A stretch of 64,000 nt of DNA, from assembly GCA_947488845.1 (NCBI GenBank), contig CANLBM010000003.1, forward strand, positions 186,001 to 250,000, in the 5' to 3' direction. The stretch is from an uncultured Sphingomonadaceae bacterium (GTDB lineage: Bacteria; Pseudomonadota; Alphaproteobacteria; Sphingomonadales; Sphingomonadaceae). Of the stretch, positions 24,521-33,759 are shown one piece after another (the first letter of the stretch is position 1; each line of letters opens with the position of its first letter). The position numbers and the translations under genes were made by a program. Below the pieces are notes generated by a model. It saw only the letters and a list, made by a program, of their open reading frames with translations, did no database searches and was not told where the DNA came from.

Positions 24521-25276
24521 TCAGTTTTCCGCAACGCGCTCGATAACTGTTTGAGTTCGATTCTCATTACGTATTTCGTAATAGTCGATTCTATATTCTA
24601 TGCCTTCGCGAAGAGTCCGACTTGCGGCGGTTTCGATAAGTGGATTGTTAAACAACAAGTCTTCTCCGACAAAAACGTAATGACCTCGACCAAACCGCAT
24701 GAAATGGCCAGTCGCTTTGTGTATTGGTCGATCAGCAGTACTGTATTGTGCAAGACTGTTTTGCTCTAGAGCAATAGTTTCTTGGCCTCGATCCGAGTGG
24801 GTACGAAGTTTAGCGACAATTTGGCTGCGCGTTATTTTAACTTTTTCTTCTTTTGACTCAAATTCAAAACTTTTAACACCATCCGTTTGGATGATTTCTG
24901 GGAGTTGTTTCCAAAAGAAGTTTGGAGATTTGCTTGATTCAGCTAAATCTTCAATCGCGGTCCCAAGCATCAATATGAAGCCGCCGACAACTGCGGCATC
25001 TACTACGTCCCGCCTCGTGATTCGAATACGACCAAACAGGCTTCCATTCGCAATTTCATTTAGAACCAATGTAGCGTCTTTTCCGATTTCACGGGTTGCA
25101 ATTTTCTGGATGAAAAGGAAAAAATCAGCGGCGCTCGTGATCCTTATCTCATCATTACACCTGATATCAAAGCAGAACTCATCGTCCTGAAGTGTCCAAT
25201 TTGTCATTCGGCCCCCAAATGCGATTACATGCCTGTATTCTTTGCCGCTTCTTGACTTGAACCGTCTTAGATTCAA
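24521..25276 (-). CDS. AT-rich orphan protein, function unknown
   Basis: Up to 251 residues; I do not recognise the family. A short hydrophobic stretch (VVDAAVVGGFILMLGTAIEDL) near residues 91-111 may be a membrane segment, and the rest is mixed alpha/beta with many charged residues. TTG 25276 opens the frame; ATG 25207 (residue 24, GGGGG nearby) is as likely a start. Codon use is clearly more AT-rich than in the suf and etf genes on either side, the gene runs against the suf operon, and no partner gene is visible. Together these signs suggest horizontal acquisition or a fast-evolving accessory gene between two core operons. Confidence 0.65.
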   Translation of the reverse strand: MNLRRFKSRSGKEYRHVIAFGGRMTNWTLQDDEFCFDIRCNDEIRITSAADFFLFIQKIATREIGKDATLVLNEIANGSLFGRIRITRRDVVDAAVVGGFILMLGTAIEDLAESSKSPNFFWKQLPEIIQTDGVKSFEFESKEEKVKITRSQIVAKLRTHSDRGQETIALEQNSLAQYSTADRPIHKATGHFMRFGRGHYVFVGEDLLFNNPLIETAASRTLREGIEYRIDYYEIRNENRTQTVIERVAEN

Positions 25277-25336
25277 GCAGAAGCCCCCGTATACGAGGCA
25301 TCCTATTCGCGATTAGCGGGGATGTATATGAAAAGA

Positions 25337-25364
25337 AAACCCCGGCGTTTTCACACCGGGGTTT
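25337..25364 (-). terminator. Intrinsic terminator of the sucC-etfBA transcript
   Basis: AAACCCCGG (25337-25345) pairs with CCGGGGTTT (25356-25364) around a 10-base loop. Read on the minus strand the stem is followed by TTTTCTTTTC, so it ends transcripts coming from etfA. It is separated from the etfA stop by a type B palindrome. Confidence 0.82.
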
Positions 25365-25372
25365 CATTGGTT

Positions 25373-25454
25373 CGTCATCCTGATCTTGTCTCAGGATCTA
25401 TTTCGTAGTCCGTGTCTGTCTCTAAATGGATGCTGAAACAAGTTCAGCATTACG
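25373..25454. repeat. Type B palindromic repeat, copy 2 (downstream of etfA)
   Basis: 82 bp with ends CGTCATCCTGATCTTGTCTC and GAAACAAGTTCAGCATTACG, matching the sufB-sufC spacer copy. It lies between the etfA stop and the terminator at 25337, so it is transcribed in the 3' end of the etf message. Confidence 0.85.
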
Positions 25455-25478
25455 AGTGGGCGAGGCGCTACGTCGGTT

Positions 25479-26408
25479 TCAGACCTTCGAAGTCAACTCC
25501 GGAACCGCGTCAAACAGATCGGCAACAAGTCCGATATCCGCAACCTGGAAAATCGGGGCGTCTTCGTCCTTGTTGATCGCGACGATGATCTTGCTGTCCT
25601 TCATGCCGGCGAGATGCTGGATCGCACCGGAGATGCCGATGGCGATATAGACTTCCGGGGCGACGATCTTGCCGGTCTGGCCGACCTGATAGTCGTTCGG
25701 GACATAGCCCGCATCGACCGCAGCGCGCGAAGCACCGATGCCGGCGCCGAGCTTGTCTGCCAGTGGCGTGATCACTTCCTCGAATTTTTCGCCGGAGCCC
25801 AGAGCGCGACCGCCGGATACGATGATCTTGGCGCTGGTCAGTTCGGGCCGTTCCGACTTGGCGATTTCTTCGCTGACGAAGCTGGACAGGCCGGCGTCGC
25901 TGGCGCCGCCAACGGCTTCGATGGTGCCGGAGCCGCCTTCGGTTGCCGCCTTGTCAAAAGCTGTGCCGCGAACGGTGATGACTTTCTTGGCATCCGAGGA
26001 TTTCACGGTAGCGATCGCGTTACCGGCGTAGATCGGCCGGGTGAACGTGTCTTCGCTTTCGACCGAGAGAATGTCGCTGATCTGCATCACGTCGAGCAGG
26101 GCTGCAACGCGCGGAGCGATATTCTTGCCGGTGGTGGTGGCGGGCGCGAGGAACGCGTCGTGGGTTTCCATCAGGCTGGCGATCAGCGGCGCGGCATTTT
26201 CCGCGAGCTGGTTGGCGAGCGAGGCATCGTCGGCGACGTGGACGGTGGCGACGCCAGCGACCTTGGCCACCTGTTCGGCAACGCTGGCACAGCCGGAGCC
26301 GATGACCAGCGCGTGGACTTCGCCCAGCTGCGACGCGGCGGTGACAACGGCCAGCGTCGCGTCCTTCATATTGGCGTTATCATGTTCGACTAAAACTAGA
26401 GTTTTCAT
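25479..26408 (-). CDS. etfA: Electron transfer flavoprotein alpha subunit (FixB)
   Basis: 309 residues, usual length. With EtfB it carries electrons from acyl-CoA and related dehydrogenases to ETF-ubiquinone oxidoreductase. The C-terminal FAD-binding domain is clear: [75 protein letters not shown], then [27 protein letters not shown]. The N-terminal alpha/beta domain begins [11 protein letters not shown]. It lies 116 bases after etfB; that spacer holds a type A palindrome. Confidence 0.96.
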   Translation of the reverse strand: MKTLVLVEHDNANMKDATLAVVTAASQLGEVHALVIGSGCASVAEQVAKVAGVATVHVADDASLANQLAENAAPLIASLMETHDAFLAPATTTGKNIAPRVAALLDVMQISDILSVESEDTFTRPIYAGNAIATVKSSDAKKVITVRGTAFDKAATEGGSGTIEAVGGASDAGLSSFVSEEIAKSERPELTSAKIIVSGGRALGSGEKFEEVITPLADKLGAGIGASRAAVDAGYVPNDYQVGQTGKIVAPEVYIAIGISGAIQHLAGMKDSKIIVAINKDEDAPIFQVADIGLVADLFDAVPELTSKV

Positions 26409-26439
26409 TTTCGGAACTCCTTCAAATCTTCTTTCAAAA

Positions 26440-26505
26440 CCGTTCGTGCTGAGCCTGTCGAAGCACCTTGTCCCACCAATCCTTCGACAAGCTCAGGACG
26501 AGCGG
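26440..26505. repeat. Type A palindromic repeat, copy 3 (etfB-etfA spacer)
   Basis: CCGTTCGTGCTGAGCCTGTC on the left and the inverted GACAAGCTCAGGACGAGCGG on the right around a short centre; 66 bp. It carries the CTGAGC-CTGTCGAAG variant of the family, shared with the copy at 27371. Confidence 0.88.
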
Positions 26506-26524
26506 GGGTGATCGGGCTCAACGG

Positions 26525-27271
26525 TTAAATCGCGCCGACGGCTTTCAGCTTCGCGACCAGCGCATCGACGTCTTCGACCTTTTCACCGGCCTGGCGAACC
26601 GGCGGTTCGGTGACGGTGATCGTGGTCAGACGCGGGCTGATGTCGACGCCGTAATCGGCAGGCGTTTTCTCATCCATCGGCTTTTTCTTCGCCTTCATGA
26701 TGTTGGGCAGCGACGCATAGCGTGGCTCGTTGAGGCGCAGGTCGGTGGTGACCACGGCGGGCAGGTTCAGCTTGACCGTCTGTAGGCCGCCATCGATTTC
26801 CCGTTTGACGGTGATGGAGTCGCTGTCGAGTTCGACGGTGTTGGCAAAGGTGCCCTGGCCCCAGCCGAGCAGGGCTGCGAGCATCTGGCCGGTCTGGTTG
26901 CTATCGTCATCGATCGCCTGCTTGCCGGTGATGACCAGCTTCGGCTGTTCTTCCTCGACGATCTTGGCGAGGATTTTGGCAACGCCCAGTGGCTCGACTT
27001 CTTCGTCGGTAACCACAAGGATCGCGCGGTCTGCGCCCATGGCGAGCGCCGTGCGGAGGGTTTCCTGCGCCTTTTGCGGGCCAACCGAAACCGCGATGAT
27101 TTCTTCTGCCTTGCCGGCCTCTTTCAGGCGGATGGCTTCCTCGACGGAGATTTCATCAAACGGGTTCATCGACATTTTGACATTGGCGAGATCGACGCCG
27201 CTGCCGTCGGACTTGACCCGCGGTTTCACGTTATAATCTATGACCCGTTTTACGGGCACCAGGATTTTCAT
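26525..27271 (-). CDS. etfB: Electron transfer flavoprotein beta subunit (FixA)
   Basis: 248 residues. Partner of EtfA; binds AMP and the dehydrogenases. The typical start [18 protein letters not shown] and the [18 protein letters not shown] segment are followed by [26 protein letters not shown] and the recognition-loop region [17 protein letters not shown]. The ATG is preceded by AAAAAGGAAACAGCA, a strong ribosome site. It follows sucC on the same strand after 188 bases holding a type A palindrome. Confidence 0.96.
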   Translation of the reverse strand: MKILVPVKRVIDYNVKPRVKSDGSGVDLANVKMSMNPFDEISVEEAIRLKEAGKAEEIIAVSVGPQKAQETLRTALAMGADRAILVVTDEEVEPLGVAKILAKIVEEEQPKLVITGKQAIDDDSNQTGQMLAALLGWGQGTFANTVELDSDSITVKREIDGGLQTVKLNLPAVVTTDLRLNEPRYASLPNIMKAKKKPMDEKTPADYGVDISPRLTTITVTEPPVRQAGEKVEDVDALVAKLKAVGAI

Positions 27272-27370
27272 TGCTGTTTCCTTTTTCTAATTTCACTAAC
27301 CAATTAACTTACGTTCACGTAAACGTCAAGTTTGCGCTGCGGTGCAGCATTCTCGATTTTGCCCCGCGCC

Positions 27371-27442
27371 CCGTTCGTCCTGAGCCTGTCGAAGGACTGG
27401 AGAGCGCGCAAGTTCGTACTTCGACAAGCTCAGCACGAACGG
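27371..27442. repeat. Type A palindromic repeat, copy 4 (sucC-etfB spacer)
   Basis: 72 bp from CCGTTCGTCCTGAGCCTGTC to the inverted GCTCAGCACGAACGG. Same variant as the etfB-etfA spacer copy. It lies between the sucC stop (27460) and the etfB ribosome site. Confidence 0.88.
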
Positions 27443-27459
27443 CACTTGTTCCCTTTGTC

Positions 27460-28659
27460 TCAGGCTGCTGCTTTAACCTGTGCAACAATCTTTTTCGCGG
27501 CATCGCCCAGATCATCAGCCGACACGATAGGCAATCCACTGCCCGCAAGGATTTCCTTGCCCTTCGCAACATTGGTGCCTTCCAGTCTAACGACCAGCGG
27601 TACATCGAGTTCCACTTCCTTGGCCGCGGCGACAATGCCCTCGGCGATGATGTCGCATTTCATGATGCCGCCAAAGATGTTGACGAGAATGCCTTCCACA
27701 GCCGGATCGGCGAGGATGATCTTGAACGCTGCTGTAACTTTTTCCTTGGTCGCTCCGCCGCCAACGTCGAGGAAATTGGCAGGAAAGGCGCCGTTTAGCT
27801 TGATGATATCCATCGTCGCCATCGCCAGACCGGCGCCATTGACCATGCAGCCGATATTGCCGTCCAGCTTGATATAGGCGAGATCGGATTTGCTGGCTTC
27901 GACTTCTGCCGGATCTTCTTCGGTTTCGTCGCGCAGCGCAGCGAGGTCGGGGTGGCGCATCAGCGCGTTGCCGTCAAAGCTCATCTTGGTGTCGAGCACG
28001 ATCAGCTGCTGGTCTTCGGTGACCACCAGCGGGTTGATTTCGACCATCTCGCAATCCATCGCGAGGAACGCATCATAAAGCTTCTTGCCAAGCTTCTGTG
28101 CCTGCTTGTTCAGGTCGCCATCCAGCCCGAGCGCGAAAGCAAGGGTGCGACCATGATGCGGCATGAAGCCCTGCGCCGGATCGATGGTGATCGTCTTGAT
28201 CTTTTCCGGTGTATTGTGCGCGACGTCCTCGATATCCATGCCGCCTTCGGTGGAGACCACCATCGCCACGCGGCCACTGGCCCGGTCGACGAGGATCGAG
28301 AGGTAGAATTCCTTTTCGATATCGACGCCATCGGTGACATAGAGACGGTTGACCTGCTTGCCTTCGTCACCGGTCTGGATGGTTACCAGTGTGTTGCCGA
28401 GCATTTCCTCGGCATTGGCGCGCACGTCATCGATCGATTTCGACAGCCGGACGCCGCCTTTGGCATCGGGACCCAGTTCCTTATATTTGCCCTTGCCGCG
28501 TCCGCCGGCGTGAATCTGCGCCTTGACCACATAAAGCGGTCCGGGGAGTTTTCCGGCTGCGGCGACCGCTTCTTCAACGGAGAGCGCGGCATAGCCGGCA
28601 GGAACGGCGATGCCGTGTTTGGCAAGCAGTTCCTTGCCCTGATATTCGTGGATATTCAT
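27460..28659 (-). CDS. sucC: Succinyl-CoA ligase (ADP-forming) beta subunit
   Basis: 399 residues, as usual. It forms succinyl-CoA reversibly in the TCA cycle with SucD. ATP-grasp N-terminus [20 protein letters not shown], then [21 protein letters not shown]; Mg/nucleotide site [30 protein letters not shown]-terminal CoA-ligase domain [24 protein letters not shown] and [21 protein letters not shown] 28659 is the family start; AAAGG lies 13 bases upstream and a GTG at 28674 is too close to it. sucD is not adjacent downstream; etfB and etfA follow instead, so this operon joins a TCA step with electron transfer from beta-oxidation. Confidence 0.96.
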   Translation of the reverse strand: MNIHEYQGKELLAKHGIAVPAGYAALSVEEAVAAAGKLPGPLYVVKAQIHAGGRGKGKYKELGPDAKGGVRLSKSIDDVRANAEEMLGNTLVTIQTGDEGKQVNRLYVTDGVDIEKEFYLSILVDRASGRVAMVVSTEGGMDIEDVAHNTPEKIKTITIDPAQGFMPHHGRTLAFALGLDGDLNKQAQKLGKKLYDAFLAMDCEMVEINPLVVTEDQQLIVLDTKMSFDGNALMRHPDLAALRDETEEDPAEVEASKSDLAYIKLDGNIGCMVNGAGLAMATMDIIKLNGAFPANFLDVGGGATKEKVTAAFKIILADPAVEGILVNIFGGIMKCDIIAEGIVAAAKEVELDVPLVVRLEGTNVAKGKEILAGSGLPIVSADDLGDAAKKIVAQVKAAA

Positions 28660-28977
28660 GGGAAGGGTGAGCACCTTTCAAAATGGAGGTCTTGAGTCTC
28701 AAGACAAGCGATTAATTTGGCACGGCTAAAGCACAGTCAGGTCCCTATTTCCACCCTGTTTCGTGATAATTATCAGATGTCCTAGTCCGCTCCCCGCCAT
28801 AGCATCGACAGCAATCGGCAATGTTCACGCAAATCGGGAAAATCGCCGGACCATCGGCTCAAAATTCGACTTTCCGGAATATATGCCATTGGCGTTCTGG
28901 CGCTTGCCCGGGCTCTGGCAAGGCAAAGGCTCAACGAAGGCCGAAAATTCCAGAAAATGCCTGTCGGCCAGTTGCTT
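28660..28977. other. 318-base stretch without a confident gene
   Basis: Lies upstream of sucC on the minus strand and downstream of the broken acetyltransferase. It should contain the sucC promoter, but I find no clear -35/-10 pair. A minus-strand frame encodes 35 residues beginning MAYIPESRILSRWSGDF without a ribosome site; it may be the remnant of a gene. No repeat of types A-D is present. Confidence 0.5.
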
Positions 28978-29494
28978 TTACAGTGGCAGACGCATGGCAC
29001 AGCGCCGTTCACCGGGCAGGCCGTGCTCGATTTCATCCTTGAGTATTTCCGTGAGTCGTTCCGGCATTTCAGCCTCGTCCAGCGTTTGATAGCCCAGCTT
29101 GCGGTAAAATTGCTCGTTGAAAGGCAGGTCTCGAAAAGTTGTCAGGGTGAGCGCCGCCAAGCCGTTTTCCGTCGCATATTCTCTGGCTGTGTCCAGCAAA
29201 TGTCGTCCAGCGCCTTTGCCTTGATGCCCATCCTCGACCGACAGTTCGACGATATGCAACGCATCACCATAATATGGCCGTTGTGACGAATCCGATGCAT
29301 CGCTTTTCCGCCGTCGCTACCCAGACCGTGCCTTCGTCGATGTAGGCCCGGTGAAGTTCAGCGGACATTACCGTGCCGCCGGCTATCCATTCCAGGCCGG
29401 CTATGGCGGAAAAGGCCTTGGCTGCCGATCTCTCTATATCCGGCAATAGCGCTGCATCATCGACGGTCGCTAGTCGAATGGAGATGCCGGACAT
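28978..29494 (-). pseudogene. GNAT acetyltransferase split by a frameshift
   Basis: Two abutting minus-strand frames together make one GNAT protein. The first (29494 to 29264) starts MSGISIRLATVDDAALLPDIERSAAKAF and ends GFVTTAILW-stop. The second continues in another phase as GDALHIVELSVEDGHQGKGAGRHLLDTAREYA (the acetyl-CoA-binding Q/R-x-x-G-x-G/A motif) and NEQFYRKLGYQ to 28978. The break is at about 29265-29275; one extra base or two missing bases there would restore ~170 residues. Neither half alone has a complete fold. It is either a recent pseudogene or a sequencing error; no slippery heptamer suggests programmed frameshifting. A small lipoprotein gene lies 13 bases upstream. Confidence 0.75.
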
Positions 29495-29507
29495 CTCGGC
29501 GTTGCGC

Positions 29508-29822
29508 CTATTTAACCGCGCAGATTAACCCGGACGACGTCACAACGCCGACGATTTCCGGATCCTGGAGCGAGCGGGTCTGTTTGACGAATTCCTTGAA
29601 CGTCACATCGCCCGGATTGCTTTTCTTGAGCTTGCCGAGACCGTTCAGCTTGTTGAGTTGTCCAAGCGACAGGCGGTCAACCATCCGGTCGGCCATGCAG
29701 GCGGATACAGGCTCCGAAAGCCCCGCGCTCATCAATCCGTTGCGCACCCGGGTCTCGGGGGTGGCACAGGCGGCCAGGGCCGATAGCACCGTCACCCCCA
29801 AGATTACCCGCAGCACGTTCAT
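29508..29822 (-). CDS. Small lipoprotein of unknown function
   Basis: 104 residues. Signal peptide with lipobox SALAAC (Cys19), so it is an envelope lipoprotein. The mature ~85 residues are helical (SEPVSACMADRMVDRLSLGQLNKLNGLGKLKK) with two cysteines, in SACMAD and GLICAVK, that could form a disulfide. I know similar short proteins as hypothetical in sphingomonads but no function. Its ATG overlaps the stop of the ppa gene by four bases, so it is translated with pyrophosphatase, which does not explain its role. Confidence 0.8.
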   Translation of the reverse strand: MNVLRVILGVTVLSALAACATPETRVRNGLMSAGLSEPVSACMADRMVDRLSLGQLNKLNGLGKLKKSNPGDVTFKEFVKQTRSLQDPEIVGVVTSSGLICAVK

Positions 29823-30352
29823 GCCTTTGATTTCGCCAGTTCGATCGCTTCGAGCACAACGCGCTTGGCTTCTTCAGCATCGCCCCATTTGCCTACCCGG
29901 ACCCATTTTTCGGGTTCGAGGTCTTTATAGTGGGTGAAGAAATGCTCGATCTGCTGCATCACGATTTCGGGCAGGTCGTTGCCTTCGTCGATCTTGCGAT
30001 AATAGGGGAATGTTGCATCGATCGGCACGCAGAGCAATTTCTCGTCACCGCCATGTTCGTCTTCGAGATTGAGCACCGCGATCGGACGGCAGCGTACGAC
30101 GCAGCCGGGCATGAAGGGTGAGCGCGCCACAACCAGCGCATCCAGCGGGTCACCATCGGGTGACAAAGTGTGCGGGATGAAGCCGTAATTGGCCGGATAG
30201 CGCATCGGCGTATGCAGGATACGGTCGACAAAAAGCGCGCCGGATGCCTTGTCAAATTCATATTTGACGGGTTCGCCGCCCACCGGAACTTCAATGACGA
30301 CGTTCAGGCTCTCTGGCGGGTTATCGCCAATCGGAATTTTGTTGATATCCAT
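29819..30352 (-). CDS. ppa: Inorganic pyrophosphatase
   Basis: 177 residues, a family I soluble pyrophosphatase that hydrolyses PPi to drive biosynthesis. Catalytic acidic residues are in YEFDKASGALFVDRIL, FIPHTLSPDGDPLDALVV (the D-x-D-P-x-D signature) and EDEHGGDEKLLCVP. The usual start is MDINKIPIGDNPPESLNVVIEVP. Its ATG follows the M61 peptidase stop by 14 bases (AAGGGAGT region), so M61, ppa and the lipoprotein may be cotranscribed. Confidence 0.96.
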   Translation of the reverse strand: MDINKIPIGDNPPESLNVVIEVPVGGEPVKYEFDKASGALFVDRILHTPMRYPANYGFIPHTLSPDGDPLDALVVARSPFMPGCVVRCRPIAVLNLEDEHGGDEKLLCVPIDATFPYYRKIDEGNDLPEIVMQQIEHFFTHYKDLEPEKWVRVGKWGDAEEAKRVVLEAIELAKSKA

Positions 30353-30366
30353 GGAAAAGGGAGTCC

Positions 30367-32307
30367 TTATTTGGTTTTCGGTTGCAACAGACGGTCTATG
30401 CCGCTTTCTTGATCAACACCCTCTCCGGTGATTTTTTCCAGCGCCGGATAGCGCAGGCCGCCGGAATGGTCGACCATAAAATTATGATAAGCTTCGCCAT
30501 TTTTCGCAAAAATTTCGATCGTACCGTCTGACCCGCGATTTTCCTCGATCGCCTGTTTCAGCGTATCTTCGCTATAGGTTTTGCCGTTGACCGCGGAAAT
30601 AGTGAGACCAGGTTTCAGACCGGCCTTGAACGCAGGACCATCCCAGATCACCGACTTTATCGCTCCCTTGCTGCCCATGATCAAGCCAATGCTGTGGCTG
30701 AGATCGACCTGTTTGCGACGCTTGTCATTGGCAAGTATATAGGCGCTGGGTGTACCGATATAGACAAGCCGGTAGCCGCCAAGGGTGAGGCCATTTTTTG
30801 GGGCTTCTGTGCTCGTCTGATAGACGCGCTTTTCAATAAACCCGTCCCAGTCATACGGCTGGATCTTGTTTAGCGCAGCAATGACATCCGGTCGTTCGTA
30901 GGTAACCACGCCCCAGTCGCCATTTTTGCCGCCGAAAAAGGACCGCGCAAAATCTTCCAGCGATTTTGTACCGCCCGATTCGCGGCGGATGATCTGGTCT
31001 GCTTCGAGCCAGATCAGCAGTCCTTCGTTGTAATAATCCTCGGATCGCTGCCAACTGGACCAAGGCTTGGGGCGCCGCGCAGCAATGATCGGATCAAGGG
31101 TGGTATCGATCAACGGACGCCAGCGTCGCCCGGCTGTCTGCTCTATTCCCGCCGCGATGGCAGCGAGGGCGTCGAGCGTATCCTGTTTCGAGTAGAGTCC
31201 GGACCGCGCACCCAGGACATAGCCCCAGAATTGTGTCTGGCCTTCATAGACCCACAGCAGGCTGTCGCGCATCGGTTGCCGGAAATCGGGCGTCCATATG
31301 CCGGCGGGACGGCGATATTTGCCATTCCACGCATGGGTCATCTCGTGCGGCAACAGGTTGCGACGGCCCGGGCCGCTATCCCAGTCGGTAAAATATTCGC
31401 GATTCACGCCATTTTCCGATGAACGATGATGTTCCAGGCCGATGCCGCCCATATCGTCGGTGAGCGAAAGCAGGAAGTCGTAACGGTCATAGGGGTGGCT
31501 GCCGAACAGCGCTTCGGCCTCTTTGACCAGTTTTACATGGGGCGCGAGCTGGCGCTTCTCCGGTTTCAGATATTTTGCGTCATCCGCAACGATATTGAGA
31601 TGTACCCGGCTGGTCAGCTGATGGGTCTGGAAATATTGTCCGGCGAAAACCGGGCTGTCGACCAGAGTGTCATAGTCGGTCTTTTCATAGACAATATTGC
31701 TGCCGGTCCGGGATTTTGGCCGCATGGCGCTCGCGGCCTGCCAGCCATCCGGGTAAGTGGCGGTCGCCGTGACCGGAATTTGCCGGACATAATAGCCGGC
31801 GGGATATAGCGAAACCTGATGCCAGCGCAGGTTGAGCATGGCTGGGGCCATGACAATGCGGCCATGGCTGCTGGTGGTGGCCGACACAAACTGGAATTTC
31901 GCGGTAATTGTGCTGACATTCTCGGGAACCTTCAGATGAAAGGCGAAAACATCGACATCATCGCGGATCCACGCCAGTTTTTCGCCATTGGCGGAGAATT
32001 CCAGTCCGGTGATTTTTTCGATCTCGCCGCGCGGCGCATGGTTGCCGGGGAGCCATTCGGGGTAAAGCAGCGTCAGGCGCCCGGCTTTTGCCACCGGAAT
32101 TGTCTGGATGACGCGGAAAATTCCCTGATCGTGGTCGCGGGCATCGACCTGCAAAGTCATGGTGCCGGGATAGGGAATATCCTGCGGCGCGGGGATCGTC
32201 TCCTGCGGCGCGACATAGCTCGGTTTGCTCAGACCGACCGGCATTGCGGCTGCCGTTGTAGAAATGGTGAAGGCCAAGACAAGACCCAATATGCCAACCA
32301 GACGCAT
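30367..32307 (-). CDS. M61-family metallopeptidase with C-terminal PDZ domain
   Basis: 646 residues. Signal peptide MRLVGILGLVLAFTISTTAAAMP. The M61 N-terminal beta domain (LTLLYPEWLPGNHAPRGEIEKITGL) precedes a thermolysin-like zinc domain with HEMTHAWNGKYRRP (HExxH). The downstream DSLLWVYEGQTQFWG supplies the third-ligand glutamate. A PDZ-like domain near residues 540-620 (GAIKSVIWDGPAFKAGLKPGLTISAVNG) follows. Known members are glycyl aminopeptidases. It acts in the periplasm. ATG 32307 is chosen because the signal peptide begins there; the longer frame runs antisense into hisS. Divergent from hisS with 120 bases between starts. Confidence 0.92.
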   Translation of the reverse strand: MRLVGILGLVLAFTISTTAAAMPVGLSKPSYVAPQETIPAPQDIPYPGTMTLQVDARDHDQGIFRVIQTIPVAKAGRLTLLYPEWLPGNHAPRGEIEKITGLEFSANGEKLAWIRDDVDVFAFHLKVPENVSTITAKFQFVSATTSSHGRIVMAPAMLNLRWHQVSLYPAGYYVRQIPVTATATYPDGWQAASAMRPKSRTGSNIVYEKTDYDTLVDSPVFAGQYFQTHQLTSRVHLNIVADDAKYLKPEKRQLAPHVKLVKEAEALFGSHPYDRYDFLLSLTDDMGGIGLEHHRSSENGVNREYFTDWDSGPGRRNLLPHEMTHAWNGKYRRPAGIWTPDFRQPMRDSLLWVYEGQTQFWGYVLGARSGLYSKQDTLDALAAIAAGIEQTAGRRWRPLIDTTLDPIIAARRPKPWSSWQRSEDYYNEGLLIWLEADQIIRRESGGTKSLEDFARSFFGGKNGDWGVVTYERPDVIAALNKIQPYDWDGFIEKRVYQTSTEAPKNGLTLGGYRLVYIGTPSAYILANDKRRKQVDLSHSIGLIMGSKGAIKSVIWDGPAFKAGLKPGLTISAVNGKTYSEDTLKQAIEENRGSDGTIEIFAKNGEAYHNFMVDHSGGLRYPALEKITGEGVDQESGIDRLLQPKTK

Positions 32308-32427
32308 GCGCAGAAAATCCCTTTGGTGATCAGCGTGTGCAAATGGGGGATTTTGTATCTCTCGTCCAGAGGCTTTGCGGGAAATAAGCCACTTCCGCTT
32401 TGCCCTATCTCTGGCTAAAGCGCTCCC

Positions 32428-33759
32428 ATGGCAAAGATACAGACACCCCAGCCGGTGCGCGGCACCCAGGATATATTCGGCGAAGAGCAGGAACGGTTCC
32501 AGCATGTCGTGGAGACGTTCGAACGCGTGCGGCGGCTATACGCATTCAAGGGCGTCGAGATGCCGGTGTTTGAACCGACTGCGGTCTTCTCCCGCTCGCT
32601 CGGTGAAACCACCGATGTGGTGTCCAAGGAAATGTACAGTTTCGAGGATCGCGGCGGCGACAGCCTGACCCTGCGGCCGGAATTTACCGCGGGCATCTCG
32701 CGCGCTTTCCTGACCAACGGCTGGCAGCAGCACATGCCGCTCAAACTGACGGCGCATGGTCCGCTGTTTCGCTATGAACGGCCGCAGAAAGGCCGCTACC
32801 GGCAGTTTCACCAGCTGGATGCGGAAATTATCGGGGCGGGCGAAGCGACGGCGGATGTCGAATTGTTGTGTTTCGCAGACCAGCTTCTTCAGGAACTCGG
32901 TATTGCCGATGGCGTGACCCTGCAGCTCAATACATTGGGCGACGCGGAAAGCCGGAATGCCTGGCGCGACGCATTGGTCGAGCATTTCCAGGCGCACCGC
33001 AAGGAACTGTCCGAGGACAGCCAGGACCGGCTGGAGCGCAATCCATTGCGGATTCTCGACAGCAAGGAACGGCAGGACCGACCGATTGCCGATGCGGCTC
33101 CGGATATTGACGCCTATTTGTCGACCGAGGCGAAAGAATTTTTCGCACAGGTCACCGAAGGTCTGGATGCTTGCGGCGTGGCCTGGACGCGCAACAGCCG
33201 TCTCGTGCGGGGTCTCGATTATTATCGCCACACCGCGTTTGAATTTGTCACCGACCGGCTCGGCGCGCAGGGTACGGTGCTGGCTGGCGGGCGTTATGAT
33301 GGCTTGATCGAGACTCTCGGTGGCCCCGCAACGCCTGCTGTCGGCTGGGCCGCCGGAATCGAGCGGCTGGGGATGCTGCTTACCGAAGTGCCCGAAGCTT
33401 CACTGGAGCTGGCCATCGTACCGACGGGCGATGATGCTACGGCCAAGGCGCTGTCGGTGGCGAACGAACTGCGCAAAACCGGATTTTCAGCCGATATTTT
33501 CGGCAGCGGAAAGTTCAAGAAACGCATGGCGCGCGCCAATCAGGCGGGTGCTTTGGCGGCGATTATCATCGGCGAGGACGAACTGGCCTCCGGCAAGCTG
33601 CAGTTTAAAAATCTGGCGACCGGAGAGCAGACCGGGCTGGATGTCGCAGAGATCACAGAAAAAATGTGGGACCTGAGATTTTCCGACGATCTTGATGATC
33701 TCGACTCCGATCTCCTGGCATTGGAACAGGATGTGAAGTTTTCGGGAGAGAGTGATTGA
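32428..33759 (+). CDS. hisS: Histidyl-tRNA synthetase
   Basis: 443 residues, class II synthetase. Motif 1 near [16 protein letters not shown], motif 2 [21 protein letters not shown], the histidine-specific box [16 protein letters not shown] and motif 3 [13 protein letters not shown] are all present. The C-terminal anticodon-binding domain ([31 protein letters not shown]) is complete. A short acidic tail ([16 protein letters not shown]) is slightly unusual. Overlaps the prfA start (TTGA), so hisS-prfA-prmC are translationally coupled. Confidence 0.97.
   Translation: MAKIQTPQPVRGTQDIFGEEQERFQHVVETFERVRRLYAFKGVEMPVFEPTAVFSRSLGETTDVVSKEMYSFEDRGGDSLTLRPEFTAGISRAFLTNGWQQHMPLKLTAHGPLFRYERPQKGRYRQFHQLDAEIIGAGEATADVELLCFADQLLQELGIADGVTLQLNTLGDAESRNAWRDALVEHFQAHRKELSEDSQDRLERNPLRILDSKERQDRPIADAAPDIDAYLSTEAKEFFAQVTEGLDACGVAWTRNSRLVRGLDYYRHTAFEFVTDRLGAQGTVLAGGRYDGLIETLGGPATPAVGWAAGIERLGMLLTEVPEASLELAIVPTGDDATAKALSVANELRKTGFSADIFGSGKFKKRMARANQAGALAAIIIGEDELASGKLQFKNLATGEQTGLDVAEITEKMWDLRFSDDLDDLDSDLLALEQDVKFSGESD

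Noticed and set aside
28782..29036. 84-residue minus-strand frame, the last 35 residues looking gene-like
   Set aside because: The start overlaps the broken acetyltransferase, there is no ribosome site and no recognisable family. Kept only as a possible remnant.
28978..29494. Programmed frameshift in the acetyltransferase
   Set aside because: No slippery heptamer or downstream stimulator is seen at the joint, and GNAT enzymes are not known to use one.
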